A stretch of DNA of 64,000 nt, from contig CM070877.1 of NCBI GenBank assembly GCA_036365515.1, positions 66,848,522 to 66,912,521 of the forward strand, read 5' to 3'. Position 1 is the stretch's first letter. Each line of letters opens with the position of its first letter. This document shows, piece by piece, positions 1 through 12,351 of this stretch. The notes beneath the pieces were generated by a model, which saw only the letters and a list, made by a program, of their open reading frames with translations, searched no databases and was not told where the DNA came from. Both the position numbers and the translations under genes were made by a program. This DNA is from Torymus aiolomorphi (Eukaryota; Arthropoda; Insecta; Hymenoptera; Torymidae).

Positions 1-339
1 TTCGGTTAGATGGATAATATGTCGCTTGTATTGATTTTTTGTTCGATCTTTTCAATGGAGACATCGAACTCATTATCGATGTAATCCTGGAATTCAAGAT
101 CCTCCTTTCAATGGAATGATATTTGGTCATTTTCGCCATCAAGACATTCAATAATATTCAATAATGAATATTGTTTTGAATCAATAACACTCATCATGTT
201 ATACGGTATCGACTCTGATTTATTTATCGTTTACCGGAATCTTTATGCTTTTCGCCTCAGTATTAATTAACATTTTTAATTTTTCTTGGGAATCAATTCC
301 AATTATACAATCTTTTATTAATTTAGATATCACGATATA
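1..339 (-). pseudogene. Ty3/gypsy element 1, protease/early pol fragment
   Basis: On the minus strand this segment encodes the C-terminal part of a retroviral-type aspartic protease, with the motif LIKDCIIGID at about 295-325, the usual second half of a gypsy retropepsin. An in-frame stop follows near position 220. It is the continuation of the Gag-protease sequence found at 19433-21055. The two halves are separated by the nested insertion 340-19430, and reading across the TA duplication (338-339 and 19431-19432) keeps the same frame. The rest of pol lies outside the window. The copy is decayed. Family assignment is good; activity is excluded by stops and frameshifts. Confidence 0.7.
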
Positions 340-699
340 CACGGTGACCCATTTTAATCGCCGCACCCGGATTTCTCGGAACCTAAGCCAGATAGAGAAA
401 AATTGTTCAGACAAAAGTTATAGGGGACAAAAGGGGCCACATAATGGCGCTAATGCCTTTGACCTTGAACTTGACCTTTGAGGTTATTTCAAGGTCAAAG
501 TGATTTTTTCATATGGAAACACCTAGTTTTGACCCCGGATTCGGAAAGAGCGGGAAATTTTACGTTCAAAATCATATTGAGAAATGTTTTCCAAGGTCAT
601 TTCAAGGTCAAATCTAGGTCAAACTCAGAAAAGTCCGTGTAAAATCGTTTTTTCCATGAACCACAGGCTAATCTGGTTCAAATTGATCGTAGGCTTAAT

Positions 700-935
700 A
701 GAGGAACCCACACACCCCAAACCCACACACCCAAAACTTACACATCCTAGTAAACAAAACTCAAACTCGCACATCCTAACCCCATACACTTCATGCCCTC
801 ACATGCTGAACTGTTACACCCCGCTCCCACAACCATACCCCACACCCCCCAGTCCCACACATCCCTAGCCCACGCATGCTAATCCCATACACCCCAAACC
901 CACACATCCTGAACCCTGAAAAATTTTTCTCAAGG
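700..935. repeat. C-rich minisatellite in left arm of element A
   Basis: Degenerate tandem units of about 9-18 bases rich in CACACCCC, CCAACCCACAC and CACATCCTA. The inverted counterpart lies at about 18880-19070. Short ORFs here are artefacts of the repeat. Confidence 0.7.
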
Positions 936-1070
936 GCAAAATGATTTTTTAACGGAAACTTTAAGATCGTTGAAGCTTCTGTTATAAATGTATTAACCTT
1001 ACTTTTTGCGCTACCCAGAAACAACGACGTGGACGTAGTAAGGATTGTTTCCTTTGGGGTGCTTAATTAA

Positions 1071-1742
1071 GGGGGCTAGACACCTTTTTTCTCTGAAATA
1101 AGAAGTCACATTTTAATACATAAATGTAAACTAATTATTTCATACTTTTTACATATAAAAGTGGGTACACTCTAAACGCAAAAGAGGAAAAATTGGAAGT
1201 TAAAAGTGTAAAACGTTAGTAATACTCTTTATGAAGTATGAAACAAACATTTTATATTGTATAAAGAGTTCTTTCTACGTTTTACACTTTATACAGATTA
1301 ATTTCATGAATTTACTCTTTTCACAAAGATTAAAATATACTTTTTCTACTTTACAGTAGCACCGAGATTTGAAAAGAATAATTTTGTTTATTTACACTTT
1401 TTACAAAGATGAAAATATACTTTTTTTACTTTATAAAGTGTAAAAATATGTCTCGTAATTCTAAAAGATTAATTTCATCTATTTACACTTTTGAGAAAGA
1501 TTAAATTATATTTTTTCTACTTTTTAAAGTGTGAAAGGTTGAGTCACAATTTAAAAAGATTAATTGCTTGAATTATTACACTTTTGACAAAGATTAAAAT
1601 GTTTCTTTTTAACTTTCCAAAGAGTAAAGACCACATTTAATGTTTTAAAAGATTATTTTGACGAATTCCCTCTTTTATGGGTCCTAGTTAAAGAGTGAAT
1701 TCATTATTTTACACTTTTGAACACAATTGTGTCACGTGACTG
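1071..1742 (+). repeat. Left inverted end of element B with subterminal repeats
   Basis: The terminal 100 bases match the MITE end at 49904. They are followed by tandem subrepeats of about 80-90 bases around TTTACACTTTTNACAAAGATTAAAATATAC, each unit partly self-complementary. The arm ends at GTGTCACGTGAC (about 1730-1742). Confidence 0.75.
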
Positions 1743-1754
1743 CCGTTGAAAAAA

Positions 1755-1755
1755 A

Positions 1756-1820
<65 letters not shown>
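1755..1820. repeat. (CA)n microsatellite
   Basis: Uninterrupted CA dinucleotide run of about 32 units just inside the left end of element B. Confidence 0.95.
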
Positions 1821-1822
<2 letters not shown>

Positions 1823-1889
1823 AATCTGTAAATTTTAATTCATTCTATTGTTTAGTTTTTTAGAAAAAAAAATAAAAAATTAAATAAAT

Positions 1890-3140
1890 GAGTTTTCTAT
1901 GTCCAACGATTACGAGCGTAAAATTGACTTAATCGCTTCAAAATTCCTTGTAGAGGTAGATTTTTGATAGTTCTCGGTCAAGTTCTTTGAGCAAAATGAA
2001 TGGTCCATAAATTTCAGAGATATTTGAGGTTAATATATTTTTAAGCTTTATATCAAATCGCAATTTCTCGAGAACGGCTCTATGAAGGGTGACTGCACCA
2101 GTATCCGAACAGTCACCAGTGAACGAGCAGTTTCTTTAAATATATGAAAATATCAAGCTTTCTATGTATTGTTTATCTAACATGGCGATAATTTTCGAAT
2201 CCTTGAAAATTGTTATTTCATTTTATATAAAGATTCTGCATAAAAGAAATTATCTTGTCAAGAATAAATCATAAAATCGCCGCTATTAAGTGTTCATTCA
2301 CTGGGGATGGTATTCATTCACTGGTGAAACGTATTTAGATACTAAGATTGCGTGTTCATTTACTGGGTTTTAGGAGATATTTACAGATTTTCATTTAATA
2401 CAATTTTTACTTTGATTCTTCATTCAACATTGACTCACCGACGTAAAGTTTGGACATTTTAGAATATAAATTTCAAAAGGATTTTACTTATAATTCATTT
2501 TTAAACCACTTAAAGAACAAAAGTTACAATTTCCTTATTCGTTCATTCACTGGTGAAGTCACCCTATCTGAATCGGATGGGTAGCATTCGGTAGAGAATT
2601 AAAATACCTATATTTTCTAAAGAAAAAAAAGCAAGTTTCTAGCTATCACGGTTCTTTTGTTATTAACCAAAACGTAAACATTGAAAAATGAAAAAATAAG
2701 ATTTGTATGTCCAACGATTACGCGAGTAAAATTTACTTAATCGCTTAAAAATTCTTTGTAGAAGTAGATTTTGGATAGTTCTCGGTCGAGTTCTTTAGGT
2801 AAAATGATTGGTCCATAAATTTCGAAGATATTTGAGGTTAAAATTTTTTAAATCCTTTTTTGAAATCGAGATTTCTCGAGAACGACTCTATTTATCTGAA
2901 TTAGGTGAGTAGAATTCGAAAGCGAATTAAAATACCTATATTTTCTAAAAAAAAAATTTCTTGCTATCACGGTTCTTTTGTTATTAACAAAAACGTGTTT
3001 TTTTTTAAAAAAGCTTATAACTCCCAAACTAAATAGTCAATTTTTTTGAGAAAAATCATGATAATACAGAATATAAATACCTATAATCTGTAAAAATTTT
3101 AATTTATTTTGTTGGTTAGTTTTTTAGAAAAAATTGAAAA
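1890..3140 (+). repeat. Diverged satellite-like monomers, no gene
   Basis: Two related copies (about 1895-2110 and 2700-3140) carry, in order, an ACGATTACG box, TTCTCGGTCAAGTTCTTTG, a stretch near GGTCCATAAATTTC, and GATATTTGAGGTTA, then a TTCTCGAGAACG box. This order resembles the monomer of the 41-46.8 kb satellite. Between them (2110-2580) lies AT-rich DNA with several degenerate repeats of GTTCATTCACTGGTGAA. No coding signal was seen. Confidence 0.6.
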
Positions 3141-3374
3141 ATGAGAAAGACATCATTATTAAACATTTTTTAAAGTTTTAATAAAATAATTATGTTTTTG
3201 TTTTACATTTTTGTACTAAACTTCCACTACAAAACCATGGTTCCACCATATTCATCGTCATTAATATAAAAATATAGAAATGTACTGATTCCGTTAGGAA
3301 TGACGCCTTAAACACTAATTAAAATTTATAAAAAAGTTGAATTAACGTGCATTCGAATCTTAAACTAATAACAA

Positions 3375-3686
3375 TTAATTATTTGTTGTAAATTTTTGCA
3401 GTAAGCTTGCAGTACAAAATGATGGTTCCACCATATCCATCGTCGTTAATATAAAATTATACAATTCTACTAATTCCGTTGGAAATAACACCTTAAATAC
3501 TAATTGTAATTTACAAAAAACTTCAAAACTTTGAATAAAATCGAAATTTATAAGAGACATCATCTTCCTTTCTGCTCTCAAAAAGTACTGTCCTACTTTG
3601 TCACCCGTCTTATTAGTGCAGCAGATAATTATTGGTTTTAATTTATTTTTTATCCTGGTTGTAGTTTCCGGTAAGTCATCATTCAC
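3375..3686 (-). CDS. SAMD3-like gene, terminal exon
   Basis: The acceptor TTGTTCACAG precedes the exon. It encodes 103 residues and ends in TAA. Residues FEVFCKLQLVFKVLFP and VELYNFILTTMD match the conserved C-terminal block of the family. The frame joins the preceding exon in phase 0. Confidence 0.6.
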   Translation of the reverse strand: MNDDLPETTTRIKNKLKPIIICCTNKTGDKVGQYFLRAERKMMSLINFDFIQSFEVFCKLQLVFKVLFPTELVELYNFILTTMDMVEPSFCTASLLQKFTTNN

Positions 3687-6600
3687 CTGTGAACAATATA
3701 ATTAAGGCATATCAATTACAGTAAAGGTACGTTATTAAAGAAATTATTAGTTATAGGTCTATTTATTTTGTATAAATTATGTTATTATATTGTATATATT
3801 ATATTAAGGTGATGATAAATACCGACATAATTTTCAAACGAGTACATCTCATGAAAATACCAATAGAATCTCCAAAATAAATATGAGTATAGTATTAACA
3901 TATACGGAGCGCTTGACAAACTCGAAATTTAATTCGTAAGAAAATTTGCAAAATCCAGTAACTGTTTTATTATTGTAGTTATTTAACCCTTTCGTACCGA
4001 AACCCCTTTCCCGAAGAAAAAGTTGAACAAAGTGGGTCCTGCAGGACCCTTACGGTACGAAAGGGGTAATATTAAATAATAATATACTTTACACTTTAAC
4101 GTACTTTTATATGTAAAGTTTTTAATTTTTTATTTTTACTCTATCATCAGGATAGTTATCATGACAGTATAATTGCATACCTATACAATTGAAAAGAAAA
4201 GTGATTTAAAGAAAAGGTAATATATTTCAAATTACAGTTAAGTATCAAAGTAACTGAGTAGGTGGAAATTCCATGCATTCATCCATCTTCCTCTTGCGTT
4301 CACGTTTCATCTCCTACAATTAAAAAAGAATTTGTTGTATTAGTTCTTTATAGTAATAAAAATACCGTTGACAATACATTGGCACTTGCTCGTATTCTTT
4401 TTTAATATATGTTCCGAATTGTATAATATTTAATCTTACAATTTATTAGTTTCTAGAATATCGACCTTTTTATTATCTCAGTCATGTTAAATACACTTTA
4501 TTTATAACACATTGACTATCTCCATTATTTTAATAAATAAATAAATCACATTAAACTATGTTTTTTTTATATTTTAGGTAATATCTTCATTTAGCACTGC
4601 TTTGACTAGGGAGGTCGGTGATGAGCCACCTTATAAAAATTATGAAACCTCTTTCTAATCAGCTAAAATCGATTTTCTTTTTTTCTCGTCAACTTGAATG
4701 AGTTATAATTACAATATTTCACAATTTACAAGAGTGTAGGTTTTTAAAATCTATTGGGAGAGTTCTTTATCTAGCTCTCGAAAAATATGAAACAATTTTG
4801 AAAATATACACTTTTTGCAATTTCTTTATGAATATATCATAAAATTATTATTAAATCTCCTATTATCTTATTGGACCATTAGATATAAGTATTCTTTAGT
4901 GGCGCAGATGGCAAAGCGATTATATATCATTTTTTATTATTAATTTAAAACAATTGTTATATTTAAATAAAAAAAAATGATATTCAAACTATTTTTAAAG
5001 GTAGAAGCATTCTTAACGAAGTCAATTAAACAATGTCAATTGATAACTATAGGTACAAATCCTCACTCGCTAACGCTCGCTCTTGGTTCTAACTTCTATA
5101 TACTGATGTAAACGATCAATGTATTAGTAAACAACAATGATTTTAATTTGATAAACCTTTTTTTATTTGTCAATTAACATATAATTTTTCATTCATAAAA
5201 GAAATTGCAGGGCGAGCGTTAGCGAGAACGGATTTATAGCTAATATTTATTAATGTTTAAGTGTTTTATAGAATTTTATTAAGTGATCGATGAAATGGAG
5301 CGCGCGATATTGTCAGTGAACATATTACTTTTTAATCTCATTCTAGTACCAGGTGAAAATTCATTTTACAATACATGAATTTAAAAATATAGAGGAAGCA
5401 AAGTGTTAATGTATTGGCAACAGTCTTCACATTCATGTTATTATTTTAATATACCTCTTAACTTACTTTATTAATTTGTTGATACAACAAGTATGGCAAA
5501 AGACTTATTGCTTTAAGATTATCTGAAAAACAAAAATAATTATGCGTTACTAATTAATTTATATTCCGATTTAATAATTAAAAACCAACCATCTGGAATA
5601 TCTGTTAAACGATTAAATATTTCAGGATAAACATTTTTACTATAATCCAATATAGTTTTAGTATAATTGTTTTTAAATTTCTCTGCTAACTTAAACTCCG
5701 TATTTGGAAATATCTCTACGAATTCATGATTAATCTAGAAATATAAAAAATATAGACGTTTTATTAAAAAATGTAAAACGTTTCTGAGTATATAAGTACT
5801 AGTCATATCTCATGCGCGCTGCGTGCGCTTCAATTTTTCATAGAAACGGAATCAACAAATATTTTAGACTTCTTTACTGTATTTTTTATTAACTTATTCT
5901 TTCAGAAAGCATAATATATTATTTGTATGATAACAGATTAAAATTCTAAATTTTGAGGTTAGGAAACAAATCGAAATAGCATTTATTTTGTAATTAAATT
6001 ATTACAAAATAGATACAAAATTTTAATCAATTGGGATATTGAATAATTTAATGATTATTTTATTGATTTACTCAAATGCACATATCAATCATTTAATTAA
6101 TTTCTATATCAAAATATTCATTTTATATCAGAGAACATTTTGAATTTTGGCGCTATTCAGACCGGATATTGAATCATCAACCAATCGCATTGCTTCTTTA
6201 AATGCTTTACAACATCCTGTCATCTCATTTTAAGAGAGAATTTACATATAAGGAGAGTATATATTATGACAACCGTGTTTTTCCAAAAATTATTTTAAAG
6301 TTATTTAATTAAATAAAAGCCATAATTTCGATAAGTAGGAACACCTTACGAAAATACGAATAGTCAATGAAAAAAAATTTCTCATTATAGTATCTGTATA
6401 TATGGTGCACGTGACATACGTAGTTTTCCAAATAAACATTCGGAAGTTAGTTAATAAGCAGGATAATTTTGGAAAGTCAAAGTTATTAATTATGGATAAT
6501 TTGCGGCTAATAACACTACTATCCCTAATTTATTCGTAAAATCGTAAATTTTGCTACGCCTTTTTTTTTTAAATACAAGGTTTTTAAATACACTGCCATT

Positions 6601-9600
6601 CATGGTAACAAGATACTCTCGTATAATAAGTAAATCAACAAAAATTAATCAATGGACAATTGATTACTAATTTATAAAAATGAAAGAAAAATTATTTATT
6701 TACCAATAACCCATTGTAATAAAAAAATCGTGGATATCGATTTAACATTAAATTTAAAGACCATGAGTCCTCTTCCTCTTCACTTTGAAAAATGTTAATA
6801 CGCTTCTGTTGCGTTTCTTTCATCAATTGTATAATTTCATTTTTATTATCTTTGTTCGGAATTAACATTTTCAACTTGTCGACCTAAAAAAAATAAATAA
6901 AATATATTATATATATTTATGAAGAGCATTGTTGCAAAATAACCTAATATAGTATATTACAATACTAATGCCGTAAATGGACCATTATGACCCATTATCG
7001 CTAATTTCACGACGTGCAGTGGGCCACTGAAGGCACTAGTGTCATACCATATTTTATAGCACGTTTACATAAATCTACTGTCACGTCTATCCGTGGCATT
7101 AGTGGCTCGCTGCGCTCAGGCCCTACCGCATGGTGCTATAATGGACTACTTATAAAACGGATTGGTTTCACGTAAGTGCGGATTTATGCCATATACAGCT
7201 ATAATAGTACATTTCAATACGGGTGCGGAAGGTGATTATTTACTCGCTTCGCTGGTGCGATAAACGTCACGTGAGATAAAAATCTTCTTACGCACCAGTT
7301 ACGAACTTTATTTTATACCACGAGAGCCATATATATAATATATATAGTTCATTTAATAAATTAGTCAGAAAGCTATTTTATGCGAAAGATGATAATTAAC
7401 TTAAATGATTTTTATAGTAACGAATATATAACTAAATGTTATGATTTATATTATAGTGGCTTTTAAGTTGTAAGTTAAAAAAATCATTGTACGAAAAAAT
7501 CGATTATCTGTATTAAAAACTGTACAGCATTAGTAATCTGTAATTAAATTATACACAATTTAAGGTTTAAATACTGTTGGAAAAGAATATATATTAAAGA
7601 AAAACACGAAGGAAGACAGTTTTTTTTCTTTTTTTATTTTTTTTTTTTTAGTAGCTTTGTAGTGACGGAATAGTACATTGTGTAACGAGTGCGGTATAAC
7701 TAACTTCCAAGAACGCACGCGTCGCACGAGCGTAGTGTGAGCGACATATCGCCCGCGTTAAAGGTTAAAAATTTTTAAAGAAATTTTTGAATCGTCTTTT
7801 CTCAGAAAATACTTGATTTATCGACTTACAATTTTGATCGCTTATTACACTCATAGAAGACTATATTTGGTTAAAATTTCAAGAGATTGTCTTCATTTAT
7901 TTTTTTTTTTAATTGTTTTATAAAAAATAACGTTTTCGTTGTCATACGATAACAAGAGTAAAATCATCCAACCGTCTTGAAATTTGGCAGAGATATAGCT
8001 TTTTTATTCTTTAAACTGAGGTATTTGTAATAGTACCTGCATGCGGAATATTCGTATTTTCACACTGTTTTGAGTGTGGAAATCGCATTTTCCACACGAA
8101 AAACAGCATGGAAAATAGGAATTTCTCGCACACTATTACAAAAAAAATCATAACAAAATTTATAATTTTTGCAAAAATTTATGACAATTATAATTAAATT
8201 CATTTATGAAGATTAAAAAGTATTAATTTTTGAATTTATTTATTTAGTTAGATCAATTGTCTATAAATTTGGATCTGATACATAAAGCCGTTCTCGAGAA
8301 ATTCTGATTTGAAAAAAGGTTAAATGAAGATTAAAAAGTATTAATGTTTGAATTTATTTATTTAGATAATTGTCTATAAATTTGGATCTGATACATAAAG
8401 TCATTCTCGAGAAATTCCGGTTTGAAAAAAGGTTAAAAAAATTTTAATCTCAAATATCTCTAAAATTACCTCGACAAAAAATTTTAAAGCGATAAAGTCA
8501 ATTTTACTCCCGTTATCGTTAGACATACAAAACTCATTTTTAATTTTAATTTTTTTTTCTAAAAAACTAACCAACAAAATGAATTCAAATTTTTACTGAT
8601 TATAGCTATTTATATTCTGCATTATCATGATTTTTCTCCAAAAATTGACCGTTAAGTTTGGAGTTATAAGCTTTTTAAAAAAAAAAACGTTTTTGTTAAT
8701 AACAAAAGAACCGTGATAGCTAGAAAAATTTTTTTTAGAAATATAGATAATTTAATTTTCTTTCGAATGCTATTCATCCGATTCAAATACCTCGATCCTA
8801 TCATTTAAGAAAAGCAAAAAACAATTTTGAGAAAATCGAAAATTTTAAATAAAACAAAAACGCATCGGCCCAATCAAAAAACGGATTTTTGACCCGCAAT
8901 CACACAAAAAAAAAAACGAAATTTTTTCATTACTTCACGATAGGTTTTACGATAAAGTTATGCTATCCTACGATTAATATGAATTATATTTACTTGCTTT
9001 CGGAGCGCTCTTTGATAAAGTATTTATATGTGTATATATGTGTGAATGCGTAGTACATCCGGGGAAGTTGATCCTGGTCGAACGTGCCTAGTCAATTTTA
9101 AAATTCTGCAATCTCATTGGATGATTCCAATTTAAGGTTAATGTTTAGGCTTGAATTTTCCAATGGGATAACAGGATTTTGAAATTACCGGGCACGTTCT
9201 ACAAGAATCAACTTCCCTCGGGTGTACATGTTTAACTTGTCATACTTACTTTCATTTCATATAACTGATCGAGGGTTAGGTCAGCTGAATTATTAATCAG
9301 TAATGAGGCCGATTTCCGGGAGCGATATTTTTTTTCGTCTGGATGTAAATTTTGTGCTCTATATTTAAAATGATTCACGAACATATTTTCCGAAAAGTGC
9401 TCCTGAAAATAACAATTAAAAAATTATATTGTCGTATCATTATGATGCTACTATAACCAACAAAACGGAGTTATTAAGATTAATAACAGAAGTTATTAAG
9501 ATTAAAATTAAAATTAAAGTAACATAGGGTAATCTTATTGTTAATGTACTTTGAAACTCGCATAATTCGCACTTTGTTTATTTCGCATCATGAATCGGTG

Positions 9601-12262
9601 ATAAGTACTCAGCTACCACACATATAAGAAAAAGAAAAGTTTTTAAAAATATTTATAAATTTCATTAAATTTGATATAGGCAATACCTATCTAAAATTTC
9701 ATCCAGATTATATGGTTAGGATTTTGAGATATTTGATATTTAAAATTTTGGTATTTCTTAAAATTTACTTTCTATATCGCACAATAAGTAGATTAAAATT
9801 TAATTATTTTGAAATTTGATGGTGATCTATATTTGATAGAGGTGTAGAGTTTGTATATTTTTTATTACATGAATTGTTAGGGTAAAAGAATTAGTTTATA
9901 AATTTCAATTATATTTTAGGTTAAAACTTTCAAACTGTTTTAGCTCTCTTTTCAAATCGTAATTTTTGGGAACGGTATTATGTATAAATTATTGGAAAAT
10001 GGAAATGATGCGCGATATTCGCGCGTGTTGTTTACTTGCCTTTGTTTTTTATTGAGGTTAATTTACAGAGAGCTCTGCAGAAACATGAAATTAGTCAGAT
10101 ATGCTGGCCATTTTGAGTTTGAACTCATTTTTGAGATATTTGATATTTAAAATTTTGATATTTCTGAAAATTCTGGAAACAATAATTGAAGTAAAATTGA
10201 ATTACTTTGAAATTTGTGGAGATCCAGATTTGATGGAGAAGTAGAGTTTGTATATGATTTATTACGTGAATTGTTAGGGCAAAAAAATTAGTTTATATAT
10301 ATGGCAATACCAAGATTTTCTCGGCAAGACCAAGACTGATACCAAGACGAAATAATAATTTTTATTAAGAGATATTGACAAACCCAAGGCAATACTGTTG
10401 TTTGACGATATTTTTCAATACCAAGACAATATTTTCCTAAAATCTCGTATTGTCTTGGTATCGTGAAGCCCTACAAGACTTTTCTTTTTTAATGAGAAAT
10501 AATGCATTTTTGAAAAAATTTTATGAGAGTTTTTTATCAAAATTGGAAGAACAATACAAGAAATATTTCCGGTTAAAAAAATAACGATACATTGTGACGT
10601 ACTTATAAATGCGTCATTTTCATGTTATTTTGTATCCAATCTATGGAGTTAAAAAAGTCAGATGTAAGTAATACTTGACACAATAAAAACATGCGTTCAG
10701 ACTCGCATACCGACCGATCACAAGTCCAGTACATTGGAAAGATAGGCGCAAGGCACATGAGACGCTTTGTAGATAGTCCCTTAGAGAATAAGGCTCCAGG
10801 TATGCCAGCAGGGCTAGTCATTCATTCTTCTAAACTATAGCATTTCTCTAATTTTAGAGCATTGCGCCAGGATTGTAGCTAACCACTGATTTGAGTTTGG
10901 TGAATTAGACAAATTCTGATGTTCAACTCGGGAATCATAATCTTTGAATTTATAATAACCCCGTTGAAAATCCTAATCAACAAACTAAAAGCTTTTAATA
11001 GAATAAGCCGAATAAGAAAGAATTTGTTATGTAAAAAAATGCTCTCTACAGAATGGAAAACCTGATAAATGCGAACAATAATTTGCAAATAATTGTAATT
11101 ATCAGACCAAAAGCTGAAGCTAATAACGTAGGGGAGAGAGACATTTGTTGTTGTAAAAATGGCTCTGCCGAATATCCTTACAAACACTAATGTTCTATTG
11201 AAATGACAGCTTAAATCACGGCCACGCCTAGATTAGTCAGGAACTAAGGGACACTCTAGTAAACATATATATCGTCGTTTCCGAATAAGAAGGGGTCAAC
11301 TCAAAAGCCGCTTCGAAAAGGGGTAAACTCAGCGCTCGGTTCGAAAAGGTGCCAACCTATTCGGTGATTTTTTTTTTAATAGATTTAAGTCGGCAATACG
11401 AAAATTGTAATACACAAGGGATTAAAAAATTTTGATTCTTTCTAAAACACTTTTAATAGTACGATTTTTTAGTTATATTATATTATTGATTTTATATTAT
11501 GTTACAAAAATATTGAACTTCTACAATTTAACATTTACTTAACATTTTTTTAATGATTTTATAATACATTTATTTTATTATTTTATAATTTAAATTTTAT
11601 TACATTTTTCGGGTGAGTATCGAAAAGGCGAACGTTCTCTTCGTATTTGTAGCAAAAGGTCGAATTTTTCTTCATCATAGAGGAAGCTTTGTTACGCTGT
11701 GTGTGCGATACACGAGTCATTTTTGGTCAGAAAGACACTATGACTACAACATACTAAATTTGTAGCCAATTTTACGGCTGTATAAAATCCCATGTATTCT
11801 GTATGTGGCCTTTTTAAGTCCATAAATTAAGTATTCTCTGAGAAACGCGATTCGAAAATTTTTTAAAAAATTTTTAACCTCAAATATCTTTGATCGTAAT
11901 GGACCTATTTTTTCAGGCAACGAACTCGATCTGGCGATGTATAAAAGCTACATCTGTACCAAATTTCAGGACGATTAAATGAGTTTTATTCCAGTTATCG
12001 TGCGACATAGAAAACTAATTTTTTTCAATTTTTTTTCTCAAAAACTATTTGACAGGATTCAAATGTTTAGAGATTATAGCTATTTATATTTTGCATTATC
12101 ATAATTAAAAAAAAAATTGACTGTTTAGTTTGGGAGTCATAAGCTTTAAAAAAAACAATACGTTTTTGTTAAAAACAAAACAATCGTGATAGCTAGGCAA
12201 CTTCGTTGCATGATAACTATAGTAAAATTGGTTTAATTGCGTTGATATGGGGAGATGTAGAG

Positions 12263-12351
<89 letters not shown>

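Noticed and set aside
584..1024. ORFs on both strands in the C-rich stretch
   Set aside because: They follow a minisatellite in the arm of element A and recur in inverted form at 18762-19112; no domain.
10603..11187. Two minus-strand ORFs (72 and 102 codons) that might be exons of the SAMD3-like gene
   Set aside because: No splice sites in the needed phase and no similarity to the family that I could see.
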